Assembly: GCF_902459705.1 (NCBI RefSeq)
Contig: NZ_CABPRU010000003.1
Span: forward strand, 248,001-312,000
Source: Pandoraea terrigena
GTDB lineage: Bacteria; Pseudomonadota; Gammaproteobacteria; Burkholderiales; Burkholderiaceae
Reading direction: 5' to 3'
DNA length: 64,000 nt
Shown: positions 45,955 through 55,042 of the stretch, piece by piece
Position numbering within the stretch: the first letter of the stretch is position 1
Layout: every line of letters begins with the position of its first letter
Position numbers and translations under genes: made by a program
The notes under the pieces: model-generated
Databases searched by the model: none
What the model saw: only the letters and a program-made list of their open reading frames with translations
What the model was told of the DNA's origin: nothing

Positions 45955-46515
45955 TCACGTAGCGGCATGACCGGGCGGTGCCGCACGCGACTCGGCAGGC
46001 AGCCACGTTTGCAATGTCTGCCACATGCGCAGCTTTTCCGCGTACGCCAGTGTGTACGCCGGGCTGCTGGAGGGAAGCATCACGATCCGGTACCGATCCG
46101 CATGGCGTGCAAGCGCTTTCATACCTAACCGGGCCGCCGTGCCACCGTTGAACGCAATCACCTCGAGACCGGGCAGCGTCTCGATGAGACCGACCAGATC
46201 GTTGCCCGTATGGTCGCGGATATTGCTGTCGAGGCTGCCCTTGCGCCGTGCCTCGGCCACCACGTCCCACACCCCGATGCGATGCGCGAGCAGCGCCTGC
46301 AGCTTCGCTTCATAGTCGAGCGACGGCAACGCCACGCTGATCGTCTCGCCGACCAGATGCCAGAAGCGATTCTGCGGATGCGCGTAATACTGCTGATGCT
46401 TCAGCGACACATCGCCGGGCAGGCTGCCGAGAATCAGGACGCGCGTTTGCGCATCGACCACCGGGGGAAAGTTGCGTTTGCGTTCCGGGACGCAGGCCGT
46501 CGTCATGGCGCACAT
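45955..46515 (-). CDS. DNA-deoxyinosine glycosylase / MUG-like uracil-DNA glycosylase superfamily
   Basis: A 186-residue enzyme of the uracil-DNA-glycosylase superfamily. LILGSLPGDVSLKHQQYYAH and the following NRFW resemble the Mug/hypoxanthine-glycosylase group, and VIAFNGGTAA and LPSSSPAYT correspond to later active-site loops. It probably removes deaminated bases from DNA. The start ATG 46515 overlaps the ubiC stop as TGATG, implying coupling; ATG 46506 is an alternative. The name is an inference from family resemblance. Confidence 0.82.
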   Translation of the reverse strand: MCAMTTACVPERKRNFPPVVDAQTRVLILGSLPGDVSLKHQQYYAHPQNRFWHLVGETISVALPSLDYEAKLQALLAHRIGVWDVVAEARRKGSLDSNIRDHTGNDLVGLIETLPGLEVIAFNGGTAARLGMKALARHADRYRIVMLPSSSPAYTLAYAEKLRMWQTLQTWLPAESRAAPPGHAAT

Positions 46516-47111
46516 CAGTCGTGAGCCCGCGCACCCTGCGCCACTTGCAGATGCCGCCAGAAACGCGGCAGGAAGGCTTCGGTGACAAGCAACGGCGCAC
46601 CGCGGCGCACGAAGACCGAGCGACGCGCCCACAGCCGTGCGCGCGGATTGGCACCGACCAACGGGTCGCGGGCATCGTGACGCGCACGGCCGTGCAACAG
46701 ATGGCACGGCCCAAGCGGGCACGACACCAGCTCGGAGCGCGTTACGGTGGGATCGTGATAAAGCAGATCGGCCAGCGGTCGCGTGCGCAAACGACGCATG
46801 GCCTGCCATATCGAGCGGCTATAGGCGAGCGGTGTCACGCTGTGCGCCACGACCACCGGCTCGCCATCGACCAGTAGCACGACGTCGCGCGCCCATAGCG
46901 GCGTGCGCAATGGCACACCGAGGGCATGGCATTGATCCGCGTCGGCGGGCATCACCCGCTCGGCCACGACACGCACGCTCACGCGGCCAAGGGTCGACAG
47001 ATGACGCGTGAGCGCGCCGCCCCGGGTGAGCCAGTCTTTATGACGACGCGAGAGCGCCGGCGCCGGGACAGCCTGCCAGCGCCGCCCGCCTACATCGAAT
47101 CGGAAAGTCAT
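46515..47111 (-). CDS. ubiC: Chorismate pyruvate-lyase
   Basis: A 198-residue enzyme converting chorismate to 4-hydroxybenzoate and pyruvate, the first step of ubiquinone synthesis. Family blocks are present: HKDWLTRGGALTRHL near residue 24, LWARDVVLLVDGEP, RPLADLLYHD and VTEAFLPRF near the C-terminus with its conserved Glu. It is 69 bases downstream of htpG on the same strand. ubiA is not adjacent. Confidence 0.9.
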   Translation of the reverse strand: MTFRFDVGGRRWQAVPAPALSRRHKDWLTRGGALTRHLSTLGRVSVRVVAERVMPADADQCHALGVPLRTPLWARDVVLLVDGEPVVVAHSVTPLAYSRSIWQAMRRLRTRPLADLLYHDPTVTRSELVSCPLGPCHLLHGRARHDARDPLVGANPRARLWARRSVFVRRGAPLLVTEAFLPRFWRHLQVAQGARAHD

Positions 47112-47180
47112 GGCTCGGCATTATAAAGGCGCCATGCGGCCGCGCGGCTCCGGCGCCGCGCGGTCTCTGCCCTACCGCCC

Positions 47181-49067
47181 TCAATGCGCCGCAAGCAGCA
47201 ATGCGTTGGTACGCTTCACATACGCGGCCGGGTCTTCCAGGCTGCCGCCTTCGGCCAGCAGCGCCTGGTCGAACAGCAGTTGCGCCCAGTCCGCCAGATC
47301 GGCGCGCTCAGCCGTCAGACGCTGGATCAACGCATGCTCCGGGTTGATTTCGAGAATCGGACGGAACTCCGGCATCTTCTGCCCCGCCGCCTTCATCAAT
47401 CGCTGGAGCGTGCCGCTCATGTCGTTCTCATCCGACACCAGGCACGACGGCGAATCGGTCAGACGGAACGTCACGCGCACGTCCTTGGCCTTGTCGCCGA
47501 GCACTTCCTTCATCTTCTCGATGAGCGGCTTGAGGTCGTCGCTGGTCTTCTCCTGGGCGGCCTTCTCGCCGGCATCTTCCAACGCGCCCAGATCCAGGTC
47601 GCCACGCGCAACGCTCACGAGCGCCTTGCCGTCGAAGTCGTGCACGTACGAGAGCATCCACTCGTCGACGCGATCAGTCAGCAGCAACACTTCCACGCCC
47701 TTCTTGCGGAAGACTTCCAGATGCGGGCTGTGGTTTGCCGCCACCCAGCTCTCGGCCGTGACGTAGTAGATCTTGTCCTGTCCTTCCTTCATGCGGCTGA
47801 CGTAGTCGGCCAGCGACACGTTCTGCTCGGCCGAGTCGTTGTGCGTGCTCGCGAAGCGCAGCAGCTTGGCAATGCGCTCGCGGTTCGCCTGGTCCTCGCC
47901 CGTGCCTTCCTTGAGCACCTGCCCGAACGCGCCCCAGAACTGCGTGTACTTGTCCTTCTGGTTCTCGGCCAGATCCTCGAGCAGACCGAGGACGCGCTTC
48001 GCACAGCCTTCGCGGATCGCCTTCACATCGCGACTTTCCTGCAGAATCTCGCGCGACACATTGAGCGGCAGATCGGCGGAGTCGACCACCCCGCGCACGA
48101 AGCGCAGGTAGTTCGGCAACAGTTGTTCGGCGTCGTCCATGATGAACACGCGCTTGACGTACAACTTCAGGCCGCCCTGCGAGTTGCGGTCCCAGAGATC
48201 GTATGGCGCATGGCCCGGGACATACAACAGTTGCGTGTATTCGCTGCGCCCTTCGACGCGATTGTGCGTCCAGGCCAGCGGCGCCTGCATATCGTGCGCG
48301 ATATGCTGATAGAACTGCGTGTACTGCTCGTCGGTGATCTCGCTCTTGCTGCGGGTCCACAGCGCGCTCGCCTGGTTGACGGTCTCGTCCGTCTCGGCGG
48401 GCACCATCGCCTTCTTCTCTTCATCCCACGTCTCGCCGCGCATGAAGATCGGCAGCGAAATGTGATCCGAATACTTGCGGATGATCGACTGGAGTTGCCA
48501 GGACGAGAGCAACGCGTCTTCGCCATCGCGCAGATGCAGCGTGATGGCGGTGCCGCGCGGCGCGCGTTCGATGGTCTCGACCGTGAAGTCGCCCTCGCCC
48601 GCCGACGACCAGCGCACGCCTTCGGAGGCCGGCAGCCCGGCGCGGCGCGATTCGACCGTCATGCGATCGGCGACGATGAAGCCCGAGTAAAACCCTACGC
48701 CGAACTGGCCGATGAGGGCGGCGTCCTTCTGCTGATCGCCCGACAGGCGCGAGAAGAACTCCTTGGTACCGGACTTGGCGATCGTGCCGAGATGCGCAAT
48801 GGCTTCCTCGCGGCTCATGCCGATGCCGTTGTCCTCGATGGTGACGGTGCGGGCGTCCTTGTCGAACGACACGCGAATCTTGAGTTCCGGATCCTGCTCG
48901 TACAGCGCGGCGTTGTTGATCGCCTCGAAGCGCAGCTTGTCGGCGGCATCCGAAGCGTTGGAGATCAGTTCGCGCAGGAAGATTTCCTTGTTGCTGTACA
49001 GCGAATGAATCATCAGTTGCAGAAGCTGTTTGACTTCCGCCTGAAAGCTCATGGTGTCTTGCGCCAT
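47181..49067 (-). CDS. htpG: Molecular chaperone HtpG (Hsp90)
   Basis: A 628-residue cytoplasmic Hsp90. The N-terminal GHKL ATPase domain carries [27 protein letters not shown] and [11 protein letters not shown], and the middle domain has [21 protein letters not shown] and NVSREILQ. The dimerisation domain is intact. ATG 49067 gives [19 protein letters not shown]; the frame extends 43 codons further upstream without family similarity. A sigma-32-like promoter lies about 100 bases upstream. Confidence 0.97.
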   Translation of the reverse strand: MAQDTMSFQAEVKQLLQLMIHSLYSNKEIFLRELISNASDAADKLRFEAINNAALYEQDPELKIRVSFDKDARTVTIEDNGIGMSREEAIAHLGTIAKSGTKEFFSRLSGDQQKDAALIGQFGVGFYSGFIVADRMTVESRRAGLPASEGVRWSSAGEGDFTVETIERAPRGTAITLHLRDGEDALLSSWQLQSIIRKYSDHISLPIFMRGETWDEEKKAMVPAETDETVNQASALWTRSKSEITDEQYTQFYQHIAHDMQAPLAWTHNRVEGRSEYTQLLYVPGHAPYDLWDRNSQGGLKLYVKRVFIMDDAEQLLPNYLRFVRGVVDSADLPLNVSREILQESRDVKAIREGCAKRVLGLLEDLAENQKDKYTQFWGAFGQVLKEGTGEDQANRERIAKLLRFASTHNDSAEQNVSLADYVSRMKEGQDKIYYVTAESWVAANHSPHLEVFRKKGVEVLLLTDRVDEWMLSYVHDFDGKALVSVARGDLDLGALEDAGEKAAQEKTSDDLKPLIEKMKEVLGDKAKDVRVTFRLTDSPSCLVSDENDMSGTLQRLMKAAGQKMPEFRPILEINPEHALIQRLTAERADLADWAQLLFDQALLAEGGSLEDPAAYVKRTNALLLAAH

Positions 49068-49168
49068 GGTCGGGAATCCTCGTGAATCGGTGAGATGGAT
49101 GGAATATCGACGCTGACCGCCGGCCGACGCACTTGCGCGCGCGCTGCCGCGCCGACGGTACTCGATGG

Positions 49169-49197
49169 AAATAGGGACGGCGGGACGGCATTTCAAG
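49169..49197 (-). promoter_or_regulatory. Sigma-32-like heat-shock promoter of htpG
   Basis: Minus strand: CTTGAAA (49191-49197), 14-base spacer, CCCTATTT (49169-49176). This matches the sigma-32 consensus CTTGAAA / CCCCATNT with one mismatch in the -10. Confidence 0.72.
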
Positions 49198-49322
49198 GCC
49201 GCCGGTAGGGCTATTTTCGCGCTCGCTTGCCCGACGATGCGGACGATGGCGCCAAAACCTGGCGAAACGCCCTGCCGGCAGGGCGGCCGACCGACCCAAC
49301 CGCGGGCGCTCGGCGGCCCCGT

Positions 49323-50768
49323 TCAGGCGGCCAGTTCGAGTTGCCGCGACAGGAATGTCAGCATGGCCGGATCGCTGGAGCAGGCGATATTCATGCGCAT
49401 CCACGTACTCGGGGCCTGGCGCGGCGAGAACAACGCCCCCGGTGCGAACAGGAAACCCGCTTCGTGCCCTGCGGCCGCAACCGCGCTGGTATCGACGCCG
49501 GTGTCGACCCAGAAGAACATGCCCGACGTCGGTTCGCCGAACATGCGCAGTCCGATGCGCTCCAGCGCCCGGCGCGTGCCGTCGCGCACCTCGTCGAGAC
49601 GCGTGCGCAAACGCTCCACGTGACGCCGATAATGCCCCTCGGTCAGCGCCTTGTAGACGATCCGCTCGTTGATCTCCGGCGTCGTCGCCCCCGATAGCAT
49701 CTTGTGGTCGACGAAGGTCTTCGCCAGCGCCGGCGAACACGCCACGAACGCCACCCGCAGGTTCGCGGCGAGCGTCTTCGAAAAGCTGCCCATGTAGATC
49801 ACGCGCTTGAGCTGATCGAGACTTGCCAGGCGCGCGACCGGCTGGTGCTGCGGACACAGGTCGCAGTAGATGTCGTCTTCGAGCACCATGAAGTCGTACT
49901 GCTCGGCCAGACGCAGGATCTGGAAAGCGCGCGCCGGCGTCAGCGACGTTCCGGTCGGATTCTGCAGGATCGAATTGAGGATCAGCAACTTGGGCCGATG
50001 CTGCTGCACCAGGCGCTCCAGCGCCGGCATGTCGAGGCCGTCGGGGGTATACGGCACGCCGACGGTGTGCGCGCCTTGCGACGCGATCCGCCCGAACGTG
50101 ACAAACCACGCCGGGTCCCCCATCAGCACCGTATCGCCCGCGCGCACGTACAGACGCAGCAGGAAGTCCACCGCCTGCGTAATGCCCGACGTCAGCACGA
50201 TCTGCTCGGGCCGCGCACCGATTTCGAGTTCCGCGAGCTGCGTCTGGAGTTGCACACGCAGCGGCAGGAAGCCGTGCGGGTTGCCGCTTTGGAGCAGATG
50301 CCCGCTCGACTGACGGCTCATGGAGCGCATGGCCGAGGTCATCATGTCGGCATCGAGCCAGCTCGGCGGCAGATAGCCCATGCCCGGACCGCGCTCCGGC
50401 GAGACCGAGTGAAGCATGCTGCGCACGAGCCAGGCCACGTCGATGGGCCCCTGCGCCACCATCGGCGCCGCCGCGTTCTGCGGCGGCATCACGGGCCGCT
50501 CGCGCACGTAAAAGCCAGAGCCGCGCCGCGCCTCAAGATAGCCCTGCGCGACCAGTCGCTCGTAGGCCTCGACGACAGAGAAGCGCGACACACGTTTGTC
50601 CTCGGCCAGCGAACGGATCGACGGCATGCGCATGCCTGGCAGGAAGACGCGCTCCTCGATGCGCAGGCTCGCCCAATGCACGAGCTGATCGACGAGCGTC
50701 ATGCGCGACGTGTCGAGCGCGGCGTTATCCGCCAGCACCAGCGGAGAAATGGGGGTCGTTGTCGTCAT
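49323..50768 (-). CDS. MocR/GntR-type PLP-dependent regulator
   Basis: A 481-residue MocR regulator. A GntR winged helix (about 25-95, MPSIRSLAEDKRVSRFSVVE) is joined by a linker to a class I aminotransferase-fold domain with the PLP lysine in YMGSFSKTLAANLR. MocR proteins bind PLP and an amine or amino acid and usually activate a divergent gene. It is divergent from the DUF2917 gene, with a clear repeat-rich operator between. ATG 50768 is the natural start. The C-terminal fold looks complete, including SGMFFWV. Confidence 0.94.
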   Translation of the reverse strand: MTTTTPISPLVLADNAALDTSRMTLVDQLVHWASLRIEERVFLPGMRMPSIRSLAEDKRVSRFSVVEAYERLVAQGYLEARRGSGFYVRERPVMPPQNAAAPMVAQGPIDVAWLVRSMLHSVSPERGPGMGYLPPSWLDADMMTSAMRSMSRQSSGHLLQSGNPHGFLPLRVQLQTQLAELEIGARPEQIVLTSGITQAVDFLLRLYVRAGDTVLMGDPAWFVTFGRIASQGAHTVGVPYTPDGLDMPALERLVQQHRPKLLILNSILQNPTGTSLTPARAFQILRLAEQYDFMVLEDDIYCDLCPQHQPVARLASLDQLKRVIYMGSFSKTLAANLRVAFVACSPALAKTFVDHKMLSGATTPEINERIVYKALTEGHYRRHVERLRTRLDEVRDGTRRALERIGLRMFGEPTSGMFFWVDTGVDTSAVAAAGHEAGFLFAPGALFSPRQAPSTWMRMNIACSSDPAMLTFLSRQLELAA

Positions 50769-50872
50769 CGTCTATCCACCTGGGCAAAGGTGACTGGCGC
50801 CTCTCGGCAAAAGTGTCTGCAGCGCGTCGGCGCGATATTGCCGATATTGGCGGGTACGGCCTATCGGTCGCC

Positions 50873-50951
50873 ACTCTACGCCAGCCAGATTCCCTGTCAA
50901 TCCTGAACTGTACCGAAGATTACTTTGTCATCTGTACCGGTACTGTACCGG
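50873..50951. promoter_or_regulatory. MocR promoter and operator
   Basis: For the MocR gene: -35 TTGACA (50895-50900), 16-base spacer, -10 TAGAGT (50873-50878). Upstream of it CTGTACCG occurs three times, at 50908-50915, 50932-50939 and 50943-50950. The last two join in a perfect 15-base dyad CCGGTAC-T-GTACCGG (50937-50951). The direct-plus-inverted pattern is what MocR/GabR-type regulators use. Confidence 0.7.
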
Positions 50952-50989
50952 GAATAACCGATAAAGTGTCTTCTCAACTGGAGACCGCC

Positions 50990-51343
50990 ATGCGTGAAAT
51001 CCGACTCTTCGAACTGGACCAGGGACAGACCGTTTTCTGGCAGGCCTCGGCTGCCGAGCTACCGAAATCGCTTCAGGTGCTGCAAGGCGTCCTGTGGCTG
51101 ACCGTGGAAGGCGAGCCCGCCGACCACTGGCTGCGCGCCGGCGAGAGCTTCGAGATGCGGGCCGGTCAGCGCGTGTGGCTGGGCACATGGCAGGACGGTG
51201 CACGTCTGCGCGTGAGCCAGCCGGCGACGACGCGCCCGGTGTTCGCAGGAAAGCCCGCCACACGCGCCGGCTGGCGACTGGCGTGGCGCGATGTCGCCGT
51301 GCGACTGGCCAATCGGACGATGACGCGACTCTCGCGTGGATGA
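50990..51343 (+). CDS. DUF2917 protein
   Basis: A 117-residue protein of the DUF2917 family. The core LWLTVEGEPADHWLRAGESF and the GQRVWLG edge suggest a small beta-barrel (cupin-like) fold. A GGAG ribosome-binding site sits six bases before ATG 50990; the upstream open frame crosses the operator and is not coding. It is divergent from the MocR gene and is its likely target. The function is unknown. Confidence 0.85.
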   Translation: MREIRLFELDQGQTVFWQASAAELPKSLQVLQGVLWLTVEGEPADHWLRAGESFEMRAGQRVWLGTWQDGARLRVSQPATTRPVFAGKPATRAGWRLAWRDVAVRLANRTMTRLSRG

Positions 51344-51397
51344 CCCGAGGAAGGTGCGCGGCAGGGTAAGCTATCGATTTTGCCGCCTGAACCCGCC

Positions 51398-52084
51398 ATG
51401 ACCGTACCCCAAGCCATGAAACTGGATCATCTCGTCGTTGCCGCGCAGACGCTGGAGGCGGGCGAAGCCCACGTCATCGAGCAGCTCGGCCTCACCGAGG
51501 TCGTGCCGCAGCGCGGCGGCAAGCACGCGCGCATGGGCACGCACAACAGTTTGCTGGGGCTGTGGGGAGGCGCCTATCTCGAGATCATCGCCATCGATCC
51601 GGAGGCGCCGCCGCCGGACCGCCCGCGCTGGTTCGGGCTCGACGACCAAGCCGTGCAGGCACGCCTCGCCCGTGGACCGTACCTCGCGCACTGGGTAGCG
51701 CGCGTGGATCGTCCGTGTTCGCTGCCGCGCTGGCAGGCCCAGTATCCGCAGCGGCTGGCCCCGGTCATGGCGATGCAGCGCGGGGCACTGTCGTGGCAGA
51801 TTGGCGTGCCGGACGACGGCAGCCTGCCCGCATGGCAGGGCGCCGGACAAGGTCTGCTGCCGACGTTGATTCAATGGGATTCGGCGCAGCATCCGAGCGA
51901 CGCACTACCGAGCGCCGATTGTGCCGTGACCGCATTGCGCGGCTTCCACCCGCAAGCGGCGGCGATCCAGGCGCAATTGCAATGGCTCGGCGCCGACGCG
52001 CTCCTCAACGTCGAAGCGACGCTGGTCGAGCCGTCGCTCGCCGCGGAAATCGAAACCCCTGACGGTCCGCGCACGCTGCGCTAG
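51398..52084 (+). CDS. Glyoxalase-like (VOC superfamily) protein
   Basis: A 228-residue protein with a glyoxalase_3-type fold. The strand LDHLVVAAQTLEAG begins a VOC-like beta-alpha unit with His in the metal position, and GTHNSLLGLWGGAYLEII with Glu/Asp follows. Members include uncharacterised dioxygenase- or lyase-like proteins; the substrate is unknown. Starts at 51398 or 51416 are both possible. It is followed 72 bases later by an EamA exporter gene. Confidence 0.82.
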   Translation: MTVPQAMKLDHLVVAAQTLEAGEAHVIEQLGLTEVVPQRGGKHARMGTHNSLLGLWGGAYLEIIAIDPEAPPPDRPRWFGLDDQAVQARLARGPYLAHWVARVDRPCSLPRWQAQYPQRLAPVMAMQRGALSWQIGVPDDGSLPAWQGAGQGLLPTLIQWDSAQHPSDALPSADCAVTALRGFHPQAAAIQAQLQWLGADALLNVEATLVEPSLAAEIETPDGPRTLR

Positions 52085-52156
52085 GTCCGCCGTACCGAAC
52101 GCCCGGCACACCGCATGGCGGGCGGATGACCAGAACGAGACACACGAGGCGACACC

Positions 52157-53053
52157 ATGAATTCGCGCGAATCCCGGGGCATGCTGATCGGATTGATCGG
52201 CGTGCTGATCTTCAGCCTGACGTTACCGATGACACGCATCGTCGTCGCGGAAGTCAACCCGCTGCTCAACGGACTCGGCCGCGCGCTGGTCGCTTCCTTG
52301 TTCGCGGGCGCCCTGCTCTGGTGGCGTCGTGAGGCGTGGCCCACGCGTCGCCAGGTCAAGAGTCTTGCGATCACATCGCTCGGCGTGATCATCGCGTTTC
52401 CGGTGTTCTCGGCATGGGCGATGAAGACGATTCCGGCGTCGCACGGTGCAGTTGTCAACGGCTTGCAACCGTTCTGTGTCGCGATCTATGCCTATTGGCT
52501 CGGCGGTGAACGTCCGTCGCGCGGGTTCTGGGGCTGCGCCCTGGTCGGCAGCGTCCTGGTGATCGCCTTCGCGCTGCGGGCTGGGGGCGGCAGCCTGCAC
52601 GCCGCCGACGGGCTGATGCTGCTCGCAGTGGTCATCGGCGCGCTCGGCTATGCCGAGGGCGGCAAGCTCGCGCGCGAGATGGGCGGCTGGCAGGTGATCT
52701 GCTGGGCGCTCGTGGTGTCGGCGCCGGTGCTAGTGCTGCCGGTGGGCTGGCTTGCGTGGCATCAGCCGTGGCCGGTCAGCGGCAAGGCATGGGGCGCATT
52801 CGCGTACGTCACCCTGTTCTCGCAGTTCATCGGATTTTTCGCGTGGTATGCCGGTCTCGCCATGGGCGGCATCGCGCGCGTGGGCCAGGTTCAATTGCTT
52901 CAGATTTTCTTCACGATTGCGCTGTCCGCCCTCTTTTTTGGCGAACACGTCGACACGGCGACGTGGCTCTTCGCCGCGGGCGTTGTCCTGACCATCGCAC
53001 TCGGCAAACACATGAAGATCGGCGCCTCGCGACTCACGGGCAAACCGGTCTGA
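52157..53053 (+). CDS. EamA/DMT-family transporter
   Basis: A 298-residue inner-membrane exporter with about ten helices in two EamA repeats (about 8-140 and 150-290). Its next neighbour is a PLP aminotransferase gene, and the MocR regulator lies upstream, so export of an amino acid or related amine is a reasonable guess. ATG 52157 starts MNSRESRGMLIGLIGVL. Confidence 0.9.
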   Translation: MNSRESRGMLIGLIGVLIFSLTLPMTRIVVAEVNPLLNGLGRALVASLFAGALLWWRREAWPTRRQVKSLAITSLGVIIAFPVFSAWAMKTIPASHGAVVNGLQPFCVAIYAYWLGGERPSRGFWGCALVGSVLVIAFALRAGGGSLHAADGLMLLAVVIGALGYAEGGKLAREMGGWQVICWALVVSAPVLVLPVGWLAWHQPWPVSGKAWGAFAYVTLFSQFIGFFAWYAGLAMGGIARVGQVQLLQIFFTIALSALFFGEHVDTATWLFAAGVVLTIALGKHMKIGASRLTGKPV

Positions 53054-53195
53054 AGGCACGTCACGGCGCACGCGATCCCTGCGCCGCGACGCGTCTGCCC
53101 CCCGGGCGTTTGTGCCTGCCCCCACGCGCTCGGCACGCACAACGCCCGATACTCGCGGCCGCTCGATCCGGCCGCCTTCTCATAGCGAGACTCTC

Positions 53196-54428
53196 ATGCA
53201 TGATTGGCAATATTCCGAACGTGCCCGCCATTTGACCAGCTCGGCGATTCGCGAAATCCTCAAAGTCACGGAGCGCCCGGACGTCATCTCGTTCGCCGGC
53301 GGCCTGCCGTCGCCCGCGACCTTCCCCGTCGAGCGCATGCGCGCCGCCGCCGAACGCGTACTGACCGAATCGCCGCAGGCTGCATTGCAATACAGCGCCA
53401 CCGAAGGCTTCGCCCCGCTGCGCGAATGGATTGCGAAACGCTATTCGCGCGACGGCCTGACGCTCGCGCCCGAGAATGTCCTCGTTACCACGGGATCGCA
53501 ACAGGGCCTCGATCTGATCGGCAAGATCTTCATCGACGAAGGCAGCCGCGTGCTTGTCGAAGCGCCGAGCTACCTGGGCGCGCTGCAATCGTTCTCGTTG
53601 TTTGCCCCGACGTATGTGCCGGTGCCGACCGACGAGCACGGCCTGCTGCCCGAGGCGCTCACCCCCGAGCAGACGGCGGGGGCGCGCTTCCTGTACGCCA
53701 TGCCGAACTTCCAGAACCCGACCGGGCGCCGTCTGCCGATGGCGCGCCGCGAAGCGCTGGCCGCCGTTGCCAGGCGCGACGGCCTGGCGATCATCGAAGA
53801 CGATCCGTACGGCGAACTCGACTACGAAGGCCAGCGCCTGCCGAGCCTCATGTCGCTCGCACCGGAGCACGTGCTTTACATGGGGTCGTTCTCGAAGGTG
53901 CTCGCGCCGGGGCTGCGCCTCGGCTTCATCATCGGCCCGCAGGCGGTGATCGCCAAGCTGGTGCAGGCCAAACAGGCCGCCGATCTGCACACGCCGAGTC
54001 TCACGCAGCGCATCGCCTACGAGGTCGTGAAGGATGGCTTCCTCGACACGCACATTCCGTCGATCCGCACGCTCTATGCCGCGCAGGCCAATGCGATGCT
54101 CGCCTCGCTGGCGAAGCACATGCCGGCAGGCACCACCTGGACGCCGCCTGCCGGCGGCATGTTCATCTGGTTGACATTACCGCCCGGCATCGACACCATG
54201 CAGTTGCTGGAAAAAGCGATTGCGCAGAATGTGGCGTTCGTGCCCGGCGCGCCGTTCTATGTCGGCACGCCGCCTGCGAATACGCTGCGACTGTCGTTCG
54301 TCACCGTGCCGCCCGAGAAGATCGAGGTGGGCGTTGCGCGCCTCGGCGCCCTCGTGGCCGACGCACTCGCTCGGTCCGATTCAACACATCTGCAAGGAAG
54401 CTGTAAATGTCCGTCTACGACAAACTGA
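53196..54428 (+). CDS. PLP-dependent aminotransferase (class I/II, 2-aminoadipate-type)
   Basis: A 410-residue PLP enzyme resembling 2-aminoadipate/valine-pyruvate-like transaminases: ISFAGGLPSPATFP at the start, YSATEGFAPLREWIA, NPTGRRLP and PLP lysine in YMGSFSKVLAPGLRLG. Unlike MocR proteins it has no N-terminal DNA-binding domain. ATG 53196 gives MHDWQYSERARHLTSSAI. Its last 22 bases overlap the RidA-family gene, indicating translational coupling with an enamine deaminase that typically detoxifies PLP-enzyme products. Confidence 0.9.
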   Translation: MHDWQYSERARHLTSSAIREILKVTERPDVISFAGGLPSPATFPVERMRAAAERVLTESPQAALQYSATEGFAPLREWIAKRYSRDGLTLAPENVLVTTGSQQGLDLIGKIFIDEGSRVLVEAPSYLGALQSFSLFAPTYVPVPTDEHGLLPEALTPEQTAGARFLYAMPNFQNPTGRRLPMARREALAAVARRDGLAIIEDDPYGELDYEGQRLPSLMSLAPEHVLYMGSFSKVLAPGLRLGFIIGPQAVIAKLVQAKQAADLHTPSLTQRIAYEVVKDGFLDTHIPSIRTLYAAQANAMLASLAKHMPAGTTWTPPAGGMFIWLTLPPGIDTMQLLEKAIAQNVAFVPGAPFYVGTPPANTLRLSFVTVPPEKIEVGVARLGALVADALARSDSTHLQGSCKCPSTTN

Positions 54429-54862
54429 AGCAACTGGGTATCGAACTGCCGACCGCTGGCGCGCCGGCTGCCGCCTACGTGATGAGCGCGCAGACCGGCA
54501 ACACCGTATTCCTCTCGGGTCACCTCCCCAAGAAGGACGGCAAGATCTGGACCGGCAAGCTCGGCCACGACGTGAGTGTCGACGAAGGCAAGGCTGCGGC
54601 ACGTGCCGTGGCCATCGAACTGATCGCCACGCTGCACGCGCACACGGGCGACCTGAACAAGGTCAAGCGCGTCGTGAAGCTGATGAGCCTGGTCAACTCG
54701 ACGCAGGAGTTCACCGACCAGCATCTGGTCACGAACGGTGCATCGGAACTGATCGCGGAAGTCTTCGGCGAGGCCGGCAAGCACGCGCGCTCGGCGTTCG
54801 GTGTCGCGCAGATCCCGTTGGGCGCGTGCGTTGAGATTGAACTGATCGCCGAACTGGCCTGA
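54407..54862 (+). CDS. RidA-family protein
   Basis: A 151-residue RidA/YjgF/UK114-type protein. Archetypal RidA hydrolyses reactive 2-aminoacrylate and other enamines released by PLP enzymes. It starts MSVYDKLKQLGIELP and carries the block DLNKVKRVVKLMSLVNS and the C-terminal ARSAFGVAQIPLGACVEIE with the conserved Arg. It belongs to the longer RidA subgroup. Overlap with the aminotransferase suggests a shared pathway. Confidence 0.9.
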   Translation: MSVYDKLKQLGIELPTAGAPAAAYVMSAQTGNTVFLSGHLPKKDGKIWTGKLGHDVSVDEGKAAARAVAIELIATLHAHTGDLNKVKRVVKLMSLVNSTQEFTDQHLVTNGASELIAEVFGEAGKHARSAFGVAQIPLGACVEIELIAELA

Positions 54863-54934
54863 TGCGCGCCCGATGACCGCCTGACGGCATCGTGGCGTGT
54901 GGCGTGCCCCGCCGGCCGTCTGCACCCCAGGACC

Positions 54935-55009
54935 ACAGCCACCCGCCTGAAATGCCCCCAAAGATTGGATGACATCCAACTTTCAGGGTGTGCTCCAGCG
55001 GGTGGCTGT
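54935..55009. repeat. Nested inverted-repeat element between ridA and the MFS gene
   Basis: Outer arms ACAGCCACCCGC (54935-54946) and GCGGGTGGCTGT (54998-55009) are perfect. Inside are CTGAAA (54947-54952) with TTTCAG (54981-54986), and TTGGAT-GAC-ATCCAA (54965-54979). The two genes converge here, so a terminator is expected, but the T-run is poor and the element is more complex. TTGGATGACATCCAA also resembles a GntR-type operator. Confidence 0.6.
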
Positions 55010-55042
55010 TGTCGTTTGGCGAGCGCGCGTTGCCAGCGACAA

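Noticed and set aside
47184-49085. Long plus-strand open frame (633 codons) opposite htpG
   Set aside because: High-GC shadow frame; Arg/Gln/Val/His-rich composition, no family motif, and htpG on the other strand is certain.
50943-50951. Operator dyad read as a -35/-10 promoter for the DUF2917 gene
   Set aside because: No hexamer pair with 16-18-base spacing could be placed there; the promoter of that gene remains unassigned.
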